Below are positions 1 through 5,183 of a DNA stretch of 5,183 nt, piece after piece. The notes beneath the pieces are model-generated. The model was not told the DNA's origin, searched no databases, and saw nothing but the letters and a program-made list of their open reading frames with translations. Made by a program: the position numbers and the translations under genes. Every line of letters begins with the position of its first letter. Position 1 is the first letter of the stretch. Source of the stretch: Methylobacteriaceae bacterium. GTDB taxonomy: Bacteria; Pseudomonadota; Alphaproteobacteria; Rhizobiales; Beijerinckiaceae. Where the stretch lies: the NCBI GenBank assembly GCA_019247255.1, contig JAFAPJ010000527.1, positions 1 through 5,183 on the forward strand, given 5' to 3'.

Positions 1-2
1 GC

Positions 3-359
3 CGGTCCTAGCCCGGCCTGTCGAACGCCCGGCCGGTCACGGTCGAAGACGTGAGGCTCAAGGGGGTGAACGATTCGGACGCGGACGCGCGTGAGCTCGT
101 GCGGCTCCTCAAGGGTATCCCGGCCAAGATCAACCTGATCCCGTTCAATCCGTGGCCTGGCGCGGCCTACGAATGCTCGTCCTGGGAGCGGATCGAGCGC
201 TTCTCCGAGATCGTGTTCCGGGCGGGCTACGCCTCGCCCGTGCGCACGCCTCGCGGGCGCGACATCCTGGCGGCCTGCGGCCAGCTGAAGAGCGAGACCG
301 AGAAGCTGTCGGCGCGCGCCCGGATGATGGCCGCCGAGGAGCCCGTCGCCCAGGCGTGA
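3..359 (+). CDS. rlmN: RlmN, dual-specificity 23S rRNA A2503 / tRNA A37 C2-methyltransferase, C-terminal part (5' end outside window)
   Basis: This is the C-terminal ~100 residues of the radical-SAM enzyme RlmN, which methylates C2 of A2503 in 23S rRNA and of A37 in some tRNAs. Family signatures visible are [14 protein letters not shown], the [12 protein letters not shown] block, and [12 protein letters not shown]. The Cys codon at 276-278 aligns with the E. coli RlmN cysteine (C355) that carries the transient methyl group. The CX3CX2C iron-sulfur motif lies upstream, outside the window. The first possible start in this frame is a GTG at 51, but it is internal: codons 12-50 still read PGLSNAR...T.E, which matches the family upstream of that point. 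The same frame has a TAG at 9-11 and unexpected residues at conserved positions (see findings), so the true frame probably enters from the left edge. The gene ends at TGA 357-359 and is convergent with the helicase 15 bases away. Identity is near certain; the state of the left edge is not. Confidence 0.93.
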
Positions 360-374
360 GCCTGCCGGCGCCGA

Positions 375-1463
375 TCAGGTCACGACCGTGAGGCCGCGGG
401 CCGCGCGGGTCAGCCCCGTATAGAGCCAACGCGTGCGGTGCTCGCGGAAGGCCCAGCTCTCGTCGAAGAGCACGACGCGGTCCCATTGCGAGCCCTGCGC
501 CTTGTGGACGGTCAGGACGTAGCCGTAATCAAACTCGTCGGACTTGCGCCGGACCCCGAAGGAGAGCTCGTCCTCGCGGCCCTCGAAGAACTCGCGCGGG
601 ACCGAGACGCGGGTCGTTCGACGACCGTCCTCCTGGGGCGAGACGTCGAGATCCACCTTGCCGTTCGCCTCGCCGCGCGCGACCGCGACGCTGAAAAGAC
701 CGCCGTTGAGGAGGCCCTTCGTCTTGTCGTTGCGGAGGCAGACGAGCGTCTCGCCGGCGGCCGGCAGCGGATCGCGGAAGCCCTTGAGCTGCCTGATGCG
801 GCCGTTATAGGCCCGGCGCGATTTGTTCGTGCCGACGAGCACCTGGTCGGCCGCGAGGATCGCCTCGGCGTCGATCGCGCGGCGCGGAATGACGCGCGCG
901 TCGCCGTGGTCGCCGGGCTCGAGCGTCCCGCCCTCCCGCACGGCCGTCGCGAGCCGGATGATGGCGCTGTCGCGCGCCTGGCGGTGAACCTCGGTCAGCA
1001 TCGCGTCCGGCGGCTTCTCGGTGAAGTAGCCGGCGCCCTTCACCGGCGGCAGCTGGGCCGGATCGCCGAGAACCAGGACAGGCGTACCGAACGACAGGAG
1101 ATCGCGGCCCAGATCCTCGTCCACCATGGAGCACTCGTCGATCACGATGAGCTTGGCGCGGGCGGCCTCGCTCTGGCGGTTGAGGACGAAGCGCGGGCCG
1201 GTCTCGCCCGAGCCGCGCGAGCGATAGATGAGGCTGTGGATGGTCGAGGCCTCGCCGCAGCCCTTCTCGCGCAGGACGAGCGCGGCCTTGCCGGTGAAGG
1301 CCGCGAACTGGACCTCGCCGTCGACGCTCTCCGCGATGTGGCGGGCGAGCGTCGTCTTGCCCGTGCCGGCATAGCCGAACAGCCGGAAGATCGGCCGGTC
1401 GCGCGTCTTCAGCCAGCGCCCGACGGCGTCGAGCGCCGCGACCTGCTCCCCCGACCAGCTCAC
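375..1463 (-). CDS. Compact RecD/Dda-like SF1B ATP-dependent DNA helicase
   Basis: A stand-alone helicase of about 362 residues. Motifs in order, counting from the chosen start: Walker A GYAGTGKT (30-37), FTGKAA (56-61, motif Ia region), Walker B VIDECSMVD (107-115), motif III LGDPAQLPPV (132-141), EVHRQA (158-163, motif IV region), then a segment around LRNDKTKGLLNG that probably belongs to the SH3-like 2B insertion. The UvrD_C_2-type C-terminus follows with YVLTVHKAQGSQWD (315-328) and motif VI LYTGLTRAARG. This is the RecD/RecD2/Dda fold without the long N-terminal region of RecD2 and without RecBC partners nearby. Expected activity is 5'-3' ATP-driven DNA unwinding in repair or replication, by family inference. 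I chose the GTG at 1461-1463: it gives an N-terminus (M)SWSGEQ like relatives that begin MxWS, and the open frame upstream has no start codon near it. No clear Shine-Dalgarno is visible. The function in the cell is not known to me. Confidence 0.9.
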   Translation of the reverse strand: MSWSGEQVAALDAVGRWLKTRDRPIFRLFGYAGTGKTTLARHIAESVDGEVQFAAFTGKAALVLREKGCGEASTIHSLIYRSRGSGETGPRFVLNRQSEAARAKLIVIDECSMVDEDLGRDLLSFGTPVLVLGDPAQLPPVKGAGYFTEKPPDAMLTEVHRQARDSAIIRLATAVREGGTLEPGDHGDARVIPRRAIDAEAILAADQVLVGTNKSRRAYNGRIRQLKGFRDPLPAAGETLVCLRNDKTKGLLNGGLFSVAVARGEANGKVDLDVSPQEDGRRTTRVSVPREFFEGREDELSFGVRRKSDEFDYGYVLTVHKAQGSQWDRVVLFDESWAFREHRTRWLYTGLTRAARGLTVVT

Positions 1464-1556
1464 GGGCGGATGGGCGGCGCGGGAGAACGGAACATGGACA
1501 AGCTTTAACGCGGGCGCGAAGGCTCGGTAAGCCTCAGCGCCGCAGGGTCGCGGGAT

Positions 1557-1572
1557 CGGCGGCGGGCCGCCG
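1557..1572 (+). repeat. GC-rich inverted repeat (hairpin) in the presumed leader of the LTXXQ gene
   Basis: CGGCGG-CGGG-CCGCCG is a perfect 6-bp all-G/C stem with a 4-base loop. It ends 8 bases before the AGGAG ribosome binding site of the downstream gene. No T-run follows, so it is not an intrinsic terminator. It could affect translation or mRNA stability, or simply be chance in very GC-rich DNA. Confidence 0.45.
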
Positions 1573-1580
1573 GGCGGGAG

Positions 1581-1585
1581 AGGAG
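1581..1585 (+). promoter_or_regulatory. Shine-Dalgarno AGGAG for the LTXXQ gene
   Basis: A purine-rich GGGAGAGGAG tract (1576-1585) precedes two consecutive ATG codons. AGGAG ends 4 bases before the first ATG (1590) and 7 bases before the second (1593). The spacing favours the second ATG as the actual initiator, which would shorten the protein by one Met. Confidence 0.7.
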
Positions 1586-1589
1586 TGCG

Positions 1590-2147
1590 ATGATGAAGCG
1601 CTGGATCATCGGGGTGACGGGGCTCGCGGCTCTCGGGGCGGTTGCCGCCGCGCAGGCGCAGGACCGCGGTCCCGGCGGGCCGTTCCACGGCGGGCCGGAG
1701 GAGCGCGGCGCAGGGCGCTGGGGCGTGCTGTCCCCGGCCGATCGCGAAGCCTTCACCGACGCCCGCATCGCGGCCCTTCACGCCGGGGTGAAGCTCACGG
1801 CCGACCAGGAGAAGCTCTGGCCGCCCGTCGAGGAGGCGATCCGCAACCTCGCCAAGGTGCGGCGTGACAGCCAGCAATCGGGGCGCGAGCGCTTCGCGGC
1901 CTTTCGTGAGACGGGCGAGCGCGACCTCATCGGAGGCATTCGCTTCATCGCCGAGCGCCAGGCCAGCATGTCCCAGGCGCTGACGAAGCTCGCGGATGCT
2001 GCAACCCCGCTCTACGGATCGCTCGACGACGCGCAGAAGCGGCGCCTCGGGATCCTGTCGCGCGGGCTCGGGCCGCGCATGGGAATGGGCATGCAGGGCG
2101 GCCCCGGTCGCGAGGGTCCTGGCCGGGAGGGCCCCGGGCCGCGCTGA
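1590..2147 (+). CDS. Exported LTXXQ-motif protein, Spy/CpxP-like periplasmic family
   Basis: A 185-residue protein with a Sec-type signal peptide: basic MMKRW, a hydrophobic stretch to about residue 20, and probable cleavage after AQA (21-23). The mature part has the LTADQ motif (69-73) followed by EKLWPPVEEAIRNLA. This is typical of the alphaproteobacterial branch of the LTXXQ family, to which the periplasmic chaperone Spy and the Cpx regulator CpxP belong. A weaker second motif LDDAQKRRL lies at 145-153. The body is predicted to be charged and alpha-helical. The tail (159-185) is low in complexity, rich in Gly, Pro, Met and Arg, and contains GREGP twice in tandem. By family, a periplasmic holdase or envelope-stress role is plausible but not shown here: no two-component system or efflux genes adjoin it. 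It is divergent from the helicase and convergent with coaA. The start could be the second ATG at 1593, which has better ribosome binding site spacing. Confidence 0.88.
   Translation: MMKRWIIGVTGLAALGAVAAAQAQDRGPGGPFHGGPEERGAGRWGVLSPADREAFTDARIAALHAGVKLTADQEKLWPPVEEAIRNLAKVRRDSQQSGRERFAAFRETGERDLIGGIRFIAERQASMSQALTKLADAATPLYGSLDDAQKRRLGILSRGLGPRMGMGMQGGPGREGPGREGPGPR
2106..2135 (+). repeat. Tandem 15-bp coding repeat (GREGP x2) in the tail of the LTXXQ protein
   Basis: Two adjacent 15-base units (2106-2120 and 2121-2135) encode the same pentapeptide, GREGP. They differ at four positions, all third codon positions and all synonymous. This suggests an old duplication kept at the protein level, or independent enrichment for the same residues. 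Confidence 0.7.
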
Positions 2148-2157
2148 GCGCCGCCCG

Positions 2158-3156
2158 TCAGAGCCGCCGCAACGAGACGTCCTCGATCCGGTGGCTCGCA
2201 CCCTTGCGCAGGATGAGGCTGGCGCGCTGGCGCGTCGGCAGGATGTTGTCGCGCAGGTTGACGAGGTTGATCCGGTTCCAGAGGCCTTCCGCGAAGTCGA
2301 GAGCCTCTTCCTCCGACAGGGTCGCGTAGCGCCGGAAATAGGAGAGCGGATCCCGGAAGGCGGTGTTGCGGAGCTTCAGGAAGCGGTGGAGGTACCACCG
2401 GCGGATGTCCTCCTCGTGGGCGTCCACGTAGATCGAGAAGTCGAAGAAGTCGGACACGAACGGGATCGCGGCGCCGTCGCGCGGCAGCCGCGCGGGCTGC
2501 AGGACATTGAGCCCCTCGACGATCAGAATGTCCGGGTGCTCGATCACGACCTCCTCGCCGGGTACGACGTCGTAGACGAGATGCGAGTAGAGCGGCGCCC
2601 GGACACCGTGTTTGCCGGCCTTGATGTCGTTGAGGAAGCGCAGGAGCTTCGCGGTGTCGTAGCTCTCGGGGAAGCCCTTGCGCTCCATGAGGTCGAGACG
2701 GGTCAGCTCGGCGTTCGGCCGGAGAAAGCCGTCGGTGGTGACGAGGTCGACCTTCGGGGTGTTCGGCCAGCGGGCGAGAAGCGCCTGCAGGATGCGGGCG
2801 GTGGTCGACTTGCCGACGGCGACCGAGCCCGCGACCCCGATGATATAGGGCACCTTCTCGGCCCGCTCCGCGAGGAGAAAGCGCTGCGTGGCCTTGAACA
2901 GGCCCTGCGCAGCCGCGACGTAGAGCGAGAGCAGCCGCGAGAGCGGCAGATAGATCGCGATGACCTCGTCGAGGGAGACGGGGTCGTTCAAGGATTGCAG
3001 GCGGTCGACGTCCTCGGCCGTGAGCGTCAGGGGCGTATCGGCGCGCAGCCGGGCCCATTCCTCGCGGGGGAAGACCCGGTAGGGCGAGAGCTCGCCGTCC
3101 GGCTGCACCAGGCGCGGCTCGTTGGCCGCGGGCAGGGCGACGACGCTCTGCGACAT
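2158..3156 (-). CDS. coaA: Type I pantothenate kinase (CoaA)
   Basis: CoaA phosphorylates pantothenate with ATP to 4'-phosphopantothenate, the committed and CoA-regulated first step of coenzyme A synthesis in the cytoplasm. The 332-residue protein is about the length of E. coli CoaA (316). Visible landmarks are the P-loop [11 protein letters not shown] (107-117), TTDGFLRPN (140-148), RKGFPESYD (159-167), [11 protein letters not shown] (190-200), EGLNVLQ (214-220), [14 protein letters not shown] (233-246) and the C-terminal [20 protein letters not shown] region (300-319). All match the prokaryotic type I family rather than types II or III. The ATG at 3154-3156 is preceded by AGGA at 8 bases. 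It is the last gene of the his cluster, 11 bases after hisE, so it should be co-transcribed and share the upstream promoter. The 3' end faces the LTXXQ gene with only 10 bases between stop codons. Confidence 0.97.
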   Translation of the reverse strand: MSQSVVALPAANEPRLVQPDGELSPYRVFPREEWARLRADTPLTLTAEDVDRLQSLNDPVSLDEVIAIYLPLSRLLSLYVAAAQGLFKATQRFLLAERAEKVPYIIGVAGSVAVGKSTTARILQALLARWPNTPKVDLVTTDGFLRPNAELTRLDLMERKGFPESYDTAKLLRFLNDIKAGKHGVRAPLYSHLVYDVVPGEEVVIEHPDILIVEGLNVLQPARLPRDGAAIPFVSDFFDFSIYVDAHEEDIRRWYLHRFLKLRNTAFRDPLSYFRRYATLSEEEALDFAEGLWNRINLVNLRDNILPTRQRASLILRKGASHRIEDVSLRRL

Positions 3157-3163
3157 GAACCCG

Positions 3164-3170
3164 TTCCTCA
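3164..3170 (-). promoter_or_regulatory. Shine-Dalgarno of coaA overlapping the hisE stop codon
   Basis: On the minus strand TGAGGAA contains both the hisE stop (TGA, 3168-3170) and the AGGA (3165-3168) that lies 8 bases upstream of the coaA ATG. Ribosomes ending hisE therefore sit on the coaA initiation site, which favours translational coupling. Confidence 0.75.
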
Positions 3171-3491
3171 GCCGCGCGGGCGCGCGGCCTTCTCCGCGAG
3201 GCCGGACTGAGCGGTCCGCCGCTCGAGCTCGGCGATGACGTCCGCGAGCGCGACATCGCGCGCGCGGAGCACGACGAGGAGATGATAGAGCACGTCGGCG
3301 GCCTCCGCGACCAGGGCGGCGCGGTCGCCCTCGACGGCGGCGATCGCAGCCTCCACGGCCTCCTCGCCGAGCTTCTTCGCGGCCCGGCTCGGGCCGGCCG
3401 CGAGGAGCTTCGCGGTGTACGATGCGTCTGGCGGCGCGGCCGCGCGCTCCGCCACGATCCGCTCGAGGTCGGCGAGGGTGAAGCGGCTCAC
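3168..3491 (-). CDS. hisE: Phosphoribosyl-ATP pyrophosphatase (HisE), monofunctional
   Basis: HisE hydrolyses phosphoribosyl-ATP to phosphoribosyl-AMP and pyrophosphate, the second step of histidine synthesis. The 107-residue protein is the normal size of a monofunctional HisE; there is no fused HisI domain. Family features are SYTAKLL (24-30), [14 protein letters not shown] (39-52), [11 protein letters not shown] (63-73) and RTAQSGL (92-98). E43, E44, E47, E63 and D66 form the ExxE...ExxD metal-binding pattern of the all-alpha NTP-pyrophosphatase (MazG-like) superfamily. The start is GTG at 3489-3491, one base after the hisF stop (3493-3495). A GGTGAGGG tract (3498-3505) inside the end of hisF sits 6 bases upstream as ribosome binding site. 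This tight packing, with coaA directly after, places it in the his-coaA transcript. Confidence 0.96.
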   Translation of the reverse strand: MSRFTLADLERIVAERAAAPPDASYTAKLLAAGPSRAAKKLGEEAVEAAIAAVEGDRAALVAEAADVLYHLLVVLRARDVALADVIAELERRTAQSGLAEKAARPRG

Positions 3492-3492
3492 C

Positions 3493-4263
3493 TCACGCCC
3501 TCACCGGAATTCCAGCGGCCGCCATAAAGCGCTTCGCCTCGCTGATTGAGTGCTCGCCGAAATGGAAGATCGAGGCCGCGAGGACGGCGCTCGCATGGCC
3601 GTCCCGGACGCCCGCCACCAGATCGTCAAGTCCGCCGACCCCTCCCGAGGCGACGACCGGCACCGGAACCGCGTCGGCGATCCGGCGCACGAGCGCGAGG
3701 TCGTAGCCTGAGCGGGTGCCGTCGCGGTCCATGGAGGTGACGAGGAGCTCGCCCGCGCCGAGACGCACGACCTCCCGGGCGAAGTCGAGCGCGTCGATGC
3801 CGGTCGGACGGCGCCCGCCATGGGTGAAGATCTCCCAGCGGTCGGGCTCGCCGAGGCCGGAGACTCGTTTCGCGTCGATCGCCACGACAATGCATTGCTC
3901 GCCGAACTTGCGCGCGGCTTCCCGGACGAACAGCCGGTCCTGCACCGCGGCCGTGTTGATCGAGACCTTGTCGGCCCCGGCGAGGAGGAGGTTGCGGATG
4001 TCCTCGACCGTGCGGACGCCGCCTCCGACGGTCAGCGGCATGAAGCATTCCGCGGCCGTGCGGCGCACGACGTCGAGGAGCGTGCCGCGGTTCTCGTGGC
4101 TCGCCGTGATGTCCAGGAAGCAGAGCTCGTCGGCCCCGGCGGCGTCGTAGGCGCGCGCGGCCGCGACCGGGTCGCCGGCATCCACGAGGTCGGCGAAGCG
4201 GACGCCCTTCACGACGCGCCCGTCCTTCACGTCGAGGCACGGGATGATGCGGGTCTTCAGCAT
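3493..4263 (-). CDS. hisF: Imidazole glycerol phosphate synthase cyclase subunit (HisF)
   Basis: HisF is the synthase subunit of the HisH-HisF heterodimer. It uses ammonia channelled from HisH to convert PRFAR to imidazole glycerol phosphate and AICAR, linking histidine and purine synthesis. The 256-residue protein is a full (beta/alpha)8 barrel. It starts [15 protein letters not shown], with catalytic D11, and has the second catalytic aspartate D130 in VVAIDAK. Phosphate-binding loops are LTVGGGVR (77-84) and VVASGGVG (203-210), and [13 protein letters not shown] (176-188) is also conserved. The ATG at 4261-4263 follows the hisA stop after 7 bases. No clear Shine-Dalgarno is visible, so initiation probably depends on ribosomes finishing hisA. 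No residue expected of the family appears to be missing. Confidence 0.98.
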   Translation of the reverse strand: MLKTRIIPCLDVKDGRVVKGVRFADLVDAGDPVAAARAYDAAGADELCFLDITASHENRGTLLDVVRRTAAECFMPLTVGGGVRTVEDIRNLLLAGADKVSINTAAVQDRLFVREAARKFGEQCIVVAIDAKRVSGLGEPDRWEIFTHGGRRPTGIDALDFAREVVRLGAGELLVTSMDRDGTRSGYDLALVRRIADAVPVPVVASGGVGGLDDLVAGVRDGHASAVLAASIFHFGEHSISEAKRFMAAAGIPVRA

Positions 4264-4270
4264 GGCAGGT

Positions 4271-5044
4271 TCAGCTGGCCCGTCGGACGTCCGGCGGCTC
4301 GGCCCCCGTGGCGGTGCAGGCGGCCGCGATCAGCGCCAGCGCCTCGGCCGGATCGATGCGGCCGTCGTAGAGCGCGCGGCCGGTGATCGCGCCGGCGAGC
4401 GCGGCGCAATCCGGCTCGAGCAGCCGCTCGATATCCGCGAGCGAGGCGAGCCCGCCCGACGCGATCACCGGGATCTCGACCGCGTGGGCGAGCGCCAGCG
4501 TCATCGGGATGTTGAGCCCTTTGAGGACGCCGTCGCGCGCGATGTCCGTGTAGACGATCGCCGCGACGCCCACATCCTCGAACCGCCGGCCGAGCTCATC
4601 CGCCGTAAGGGTCGAGCTCTGCGACCAGCCCTCGACCGCGACGCGGCCGTCCTTCGCGTCGATGCCGACCGCGATCCGGCCGGGATGGCGCCGCGCGGCT
4701 TCGCGCACGAAATCCGGGTCGCGGACCGCCGCCGTCCCGATGATGACGCGCGCGACGCCCTTGCCGAGCCAGCCCTCGACGGTGCGCATGTCGCGGATGC
4801 CGCCGCCGAGCTGCACCGGAACCGCGACCCGCGCCAGGATGGCCTCGACGGCGGCCGCGTTCATGGGCCGGCCTGCGAAGGCGCCGTCGAGATCGACGAT
4901 GTGGAGCCAGCCGAAGCCTTGGCGCACGAAGGTCTCGGCCTGGAGCGCGGGGTCGTCGTTGAAGACGGTCGCGCGCCCCATGTCGCCCTGGACCAGACGG
5001 ACGCATTGCCCGTCCTTGAGGTCGATCGCCGGGAAAAGGATCAC
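4271..5044 (-). CDS. hisA: ProFAR isomerase (HisA)
   Basis: HisA carries out the Amadori rearrangement of ProFAR to PRFAR, the substrate of HisF. The 257-residue (beta/alpha)8 barrel begins [21 protein letters not shown] with catalytic D8. The second catalytic aspartate is D129 in VGIDAKDG. Phosphate-binding loops are QLGGGIR (78-84) and IASGGL (194-199). IIGTAAV (101-107) and YTDIARDG (165-172) are also typical. The start is GTG at 5042-5044, which overlaps the hisH stop by four bases (GTGA). There is no good Shine-Dalgarno, so translation is probably coupled to hisH. The last 15 or so residues ([12 protein letters not shown]) are a short tail that I would expect to vary between species. Confidence 0.97.
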   Translation of the reverse strand: MILFPAIDLKDGQCVRLVQGDMGRATVFNDDPALQAETFVRQGFGWLHIVDLDGAFAGRPMNAAAVEAILARVAVPVQLGGGIRDMRTVEGWLGKGVARVIIGTAAVRDPDFVREAARRHPGRIAVGIDAKDGRVAVEGWSQSSTLTADELGRRFEDVGVAAIVYTDIARDGVLKGLNIPMTLALAHAVEIPVIASGGLASLADIERLLEPDCAALAGAITGRALYDGRIDPAEALALIAAACTATGAEPPDVRRAS

Positions 5045-5183
5045 GGGCGCCAGCGCAGGAAGTTGGCGATGAGGCGCAGGCCGAGCGTCTGGCTCTTCTC
5101 AGGGTGGAATTGCGTGCCGGCGAGGTTGTCCCGGCCGATCACGGCCGTGACCGGGCCGCCATAGGAGGCGAGGGCTACGACGT
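5041..5183 (-). CDS. hisH: Imidazole glycerol phosphate synthase glutaminase subunit (HisH), C-terminal fragment
   Basis: Reading the minus strand from the right edge gives 46 residues before TGA at 5041-5043. They include [10 protein letters not shown], then [12 protein letters not shown]. The His and Glu of FHPEKS are the last two members of the Cys-His-Glu triad of class I glutamine amidotransferases. With the spacing to the C-terminus, this is characteristic of HisH, which releases ammonia from glutamine for HisF. The upstream segment [18 protein letters not shown] also fits. The nucleophile Cys and the gene's start lie beyond the window; the cut is the window edge, not a real truncation. 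The stop overlaps the hisA GTG start. Confidence 0.95.
   Translation of the reverse strand, partial: VVALASYGGPVTAVIGRDNLAGTQFHPEKSQTLGLRLIANFLRWRP

Larger units (their letters stand above)
1464..1589. promoter_or_regulatory. Divergent intergenic region between the helicase and the LTXXQ gene
   Basis: These 126 bases separate two divergently oriented starts, so promoters for both genes should lie here. I could not pick out a convincing -35/-10 pair on either strand. The AT-richest stretch is around 1496-1508 (AAGCTTTAA). A GGAAC at 1489-1493 resembles the -35 of alphaproteobacterial EcfG or other ECF promoters, but no CGTT-like -10 follows at 16-17 bases. A short inverted repeat AGGCT-N5-AGCCT lies at 1520-1534, and a stronger hairpin at 1557-1572. 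Promoter location is inferred from gene layout only. Confidence 0.5.

Noticed and set aside
1489..1493. GGAAC as the -35 of an EcfG/ECF general stress promoter for the LTXXQ gene
   Set aside because: No CGTT or similar -10 element lies 16-17 bases downstream, so the match is only five bases.
438..1508. Long + strand open frame (356 codons) antisense to the helicase
   Set aside because: It mirrors the helicase codons, is Ala/Arg/Glu/Asp-rich with no recognisable motif, and lies opposite a gene with a complete set of SF1B motifs. Long antisense frames are expected at this GC content.
2128..2142. GC-rich dyad as a rho-independent terminator of the LTXXQ gene
   Set aside because: It lies inside the coding sequence, the dyad leaves essentially no loop, and no T-run follows.
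1464..2201. N-terminal extension of the helicase up to 2201 on the minus strand
   Set aside because: It is antisense to the LTXXQ gene, low in complexity, without helicase homology, and homologues start near 1463.
1996..3210. Long + strand open frame (404 codons) over the end of the LTXXQ gene and all of coaA
   Set aside because: It spans two well-supported genes in other frames, and its composition is that of a codon shadow.
2012..3256. Minus-strand open frame (414 codons) overlapping coaA in another frame
   Set aside because: It is very rich in Arg, Pro and Ala, has no motif, and coaA is unambiguous in the overlapping frame.
3493..5044. HisA and HisF resemblance as a recent gene duplication
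   Set aside because: Both are (beta/alpha)8 barrels from an ancient duplication known across bacteria; the two here are as diverged as in other organisms.
4244..5164. + strand open frame (306 codons) antisense to hisA
   Set aside because: It is a shadow of hisA codons, with repetitive Asp/Arg/Ala composition and no family resemblance.

Overview
The window is high-GC DNA (roughly 70% by eye) with closely packed genes and codons that favour G or C in the third position. Protein similarity recalled from memory and the gene order hisH-hisA-hisF-hisE-coaA point to an alphaproteobacterium of the order Hyphomicrobiales (Rhizobiales), most likely Methylobacteriaceae or a close relative. I could not run a search to confirm this. 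It reads as ordinary chromosomal core sequence. I saw no mobile element, CRISPR array, tRNA, rRNA or phage structural gene.

Layout from left to right. (1) Positions 1-359, + strand: the C-terminal end of rlmN, the rRNA/tRNA adenine C2 methyltransferase. Its first ~55 bases contain an in-frame stop and several changes at conserved residues, which look like base errors at the end of a contig. (2) Positions 375-1463, - strand: a compact stand-alone RecD/Dda-like SF1B helicase of about 362 residues, convergent with rlmN. (3) Positions 1464-1589: a 126-bp divergent intergenic region with a GC-rich hairpin and a good ribosome binding site for the next gene. (4) Positions 1590-2147, + strand: an exported LTXXQ (Spy/CpxP-like) periplasmic protein. 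(5) Positions 2158-5183, - strand: the 3' part of a histidine operon followed by pantothenate kinase, transcribed hisH (partial) > hisA > hisF > hisE > coaA. Junctions run from a 4-base overlap to an 11-base gap, so translational coupling is likely.

How the genes work together. HisE removes pyrophosphate from phosphoribosyl-ATP. HisA isomerises ProFAR to PRFAR. HisH (glutaminase) and HisF (cyclase) together convert PRFAR plus glutamine to imidazole glycerol phosphate and AICAR. CoaA, at the end of the same transcript, starts coenzyme A synthesis from pantothenate. The rlmN, helicase and LTXXQ genes look like independent units, each with its own promoter.

I did not find an undescribed system. 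The points most worth checking are the damaged-looking left edge of rlmN, the poorly characterised mini-helicase, and the LTXXQ protein with its synonymous tandem repeat and upstream hairpin.
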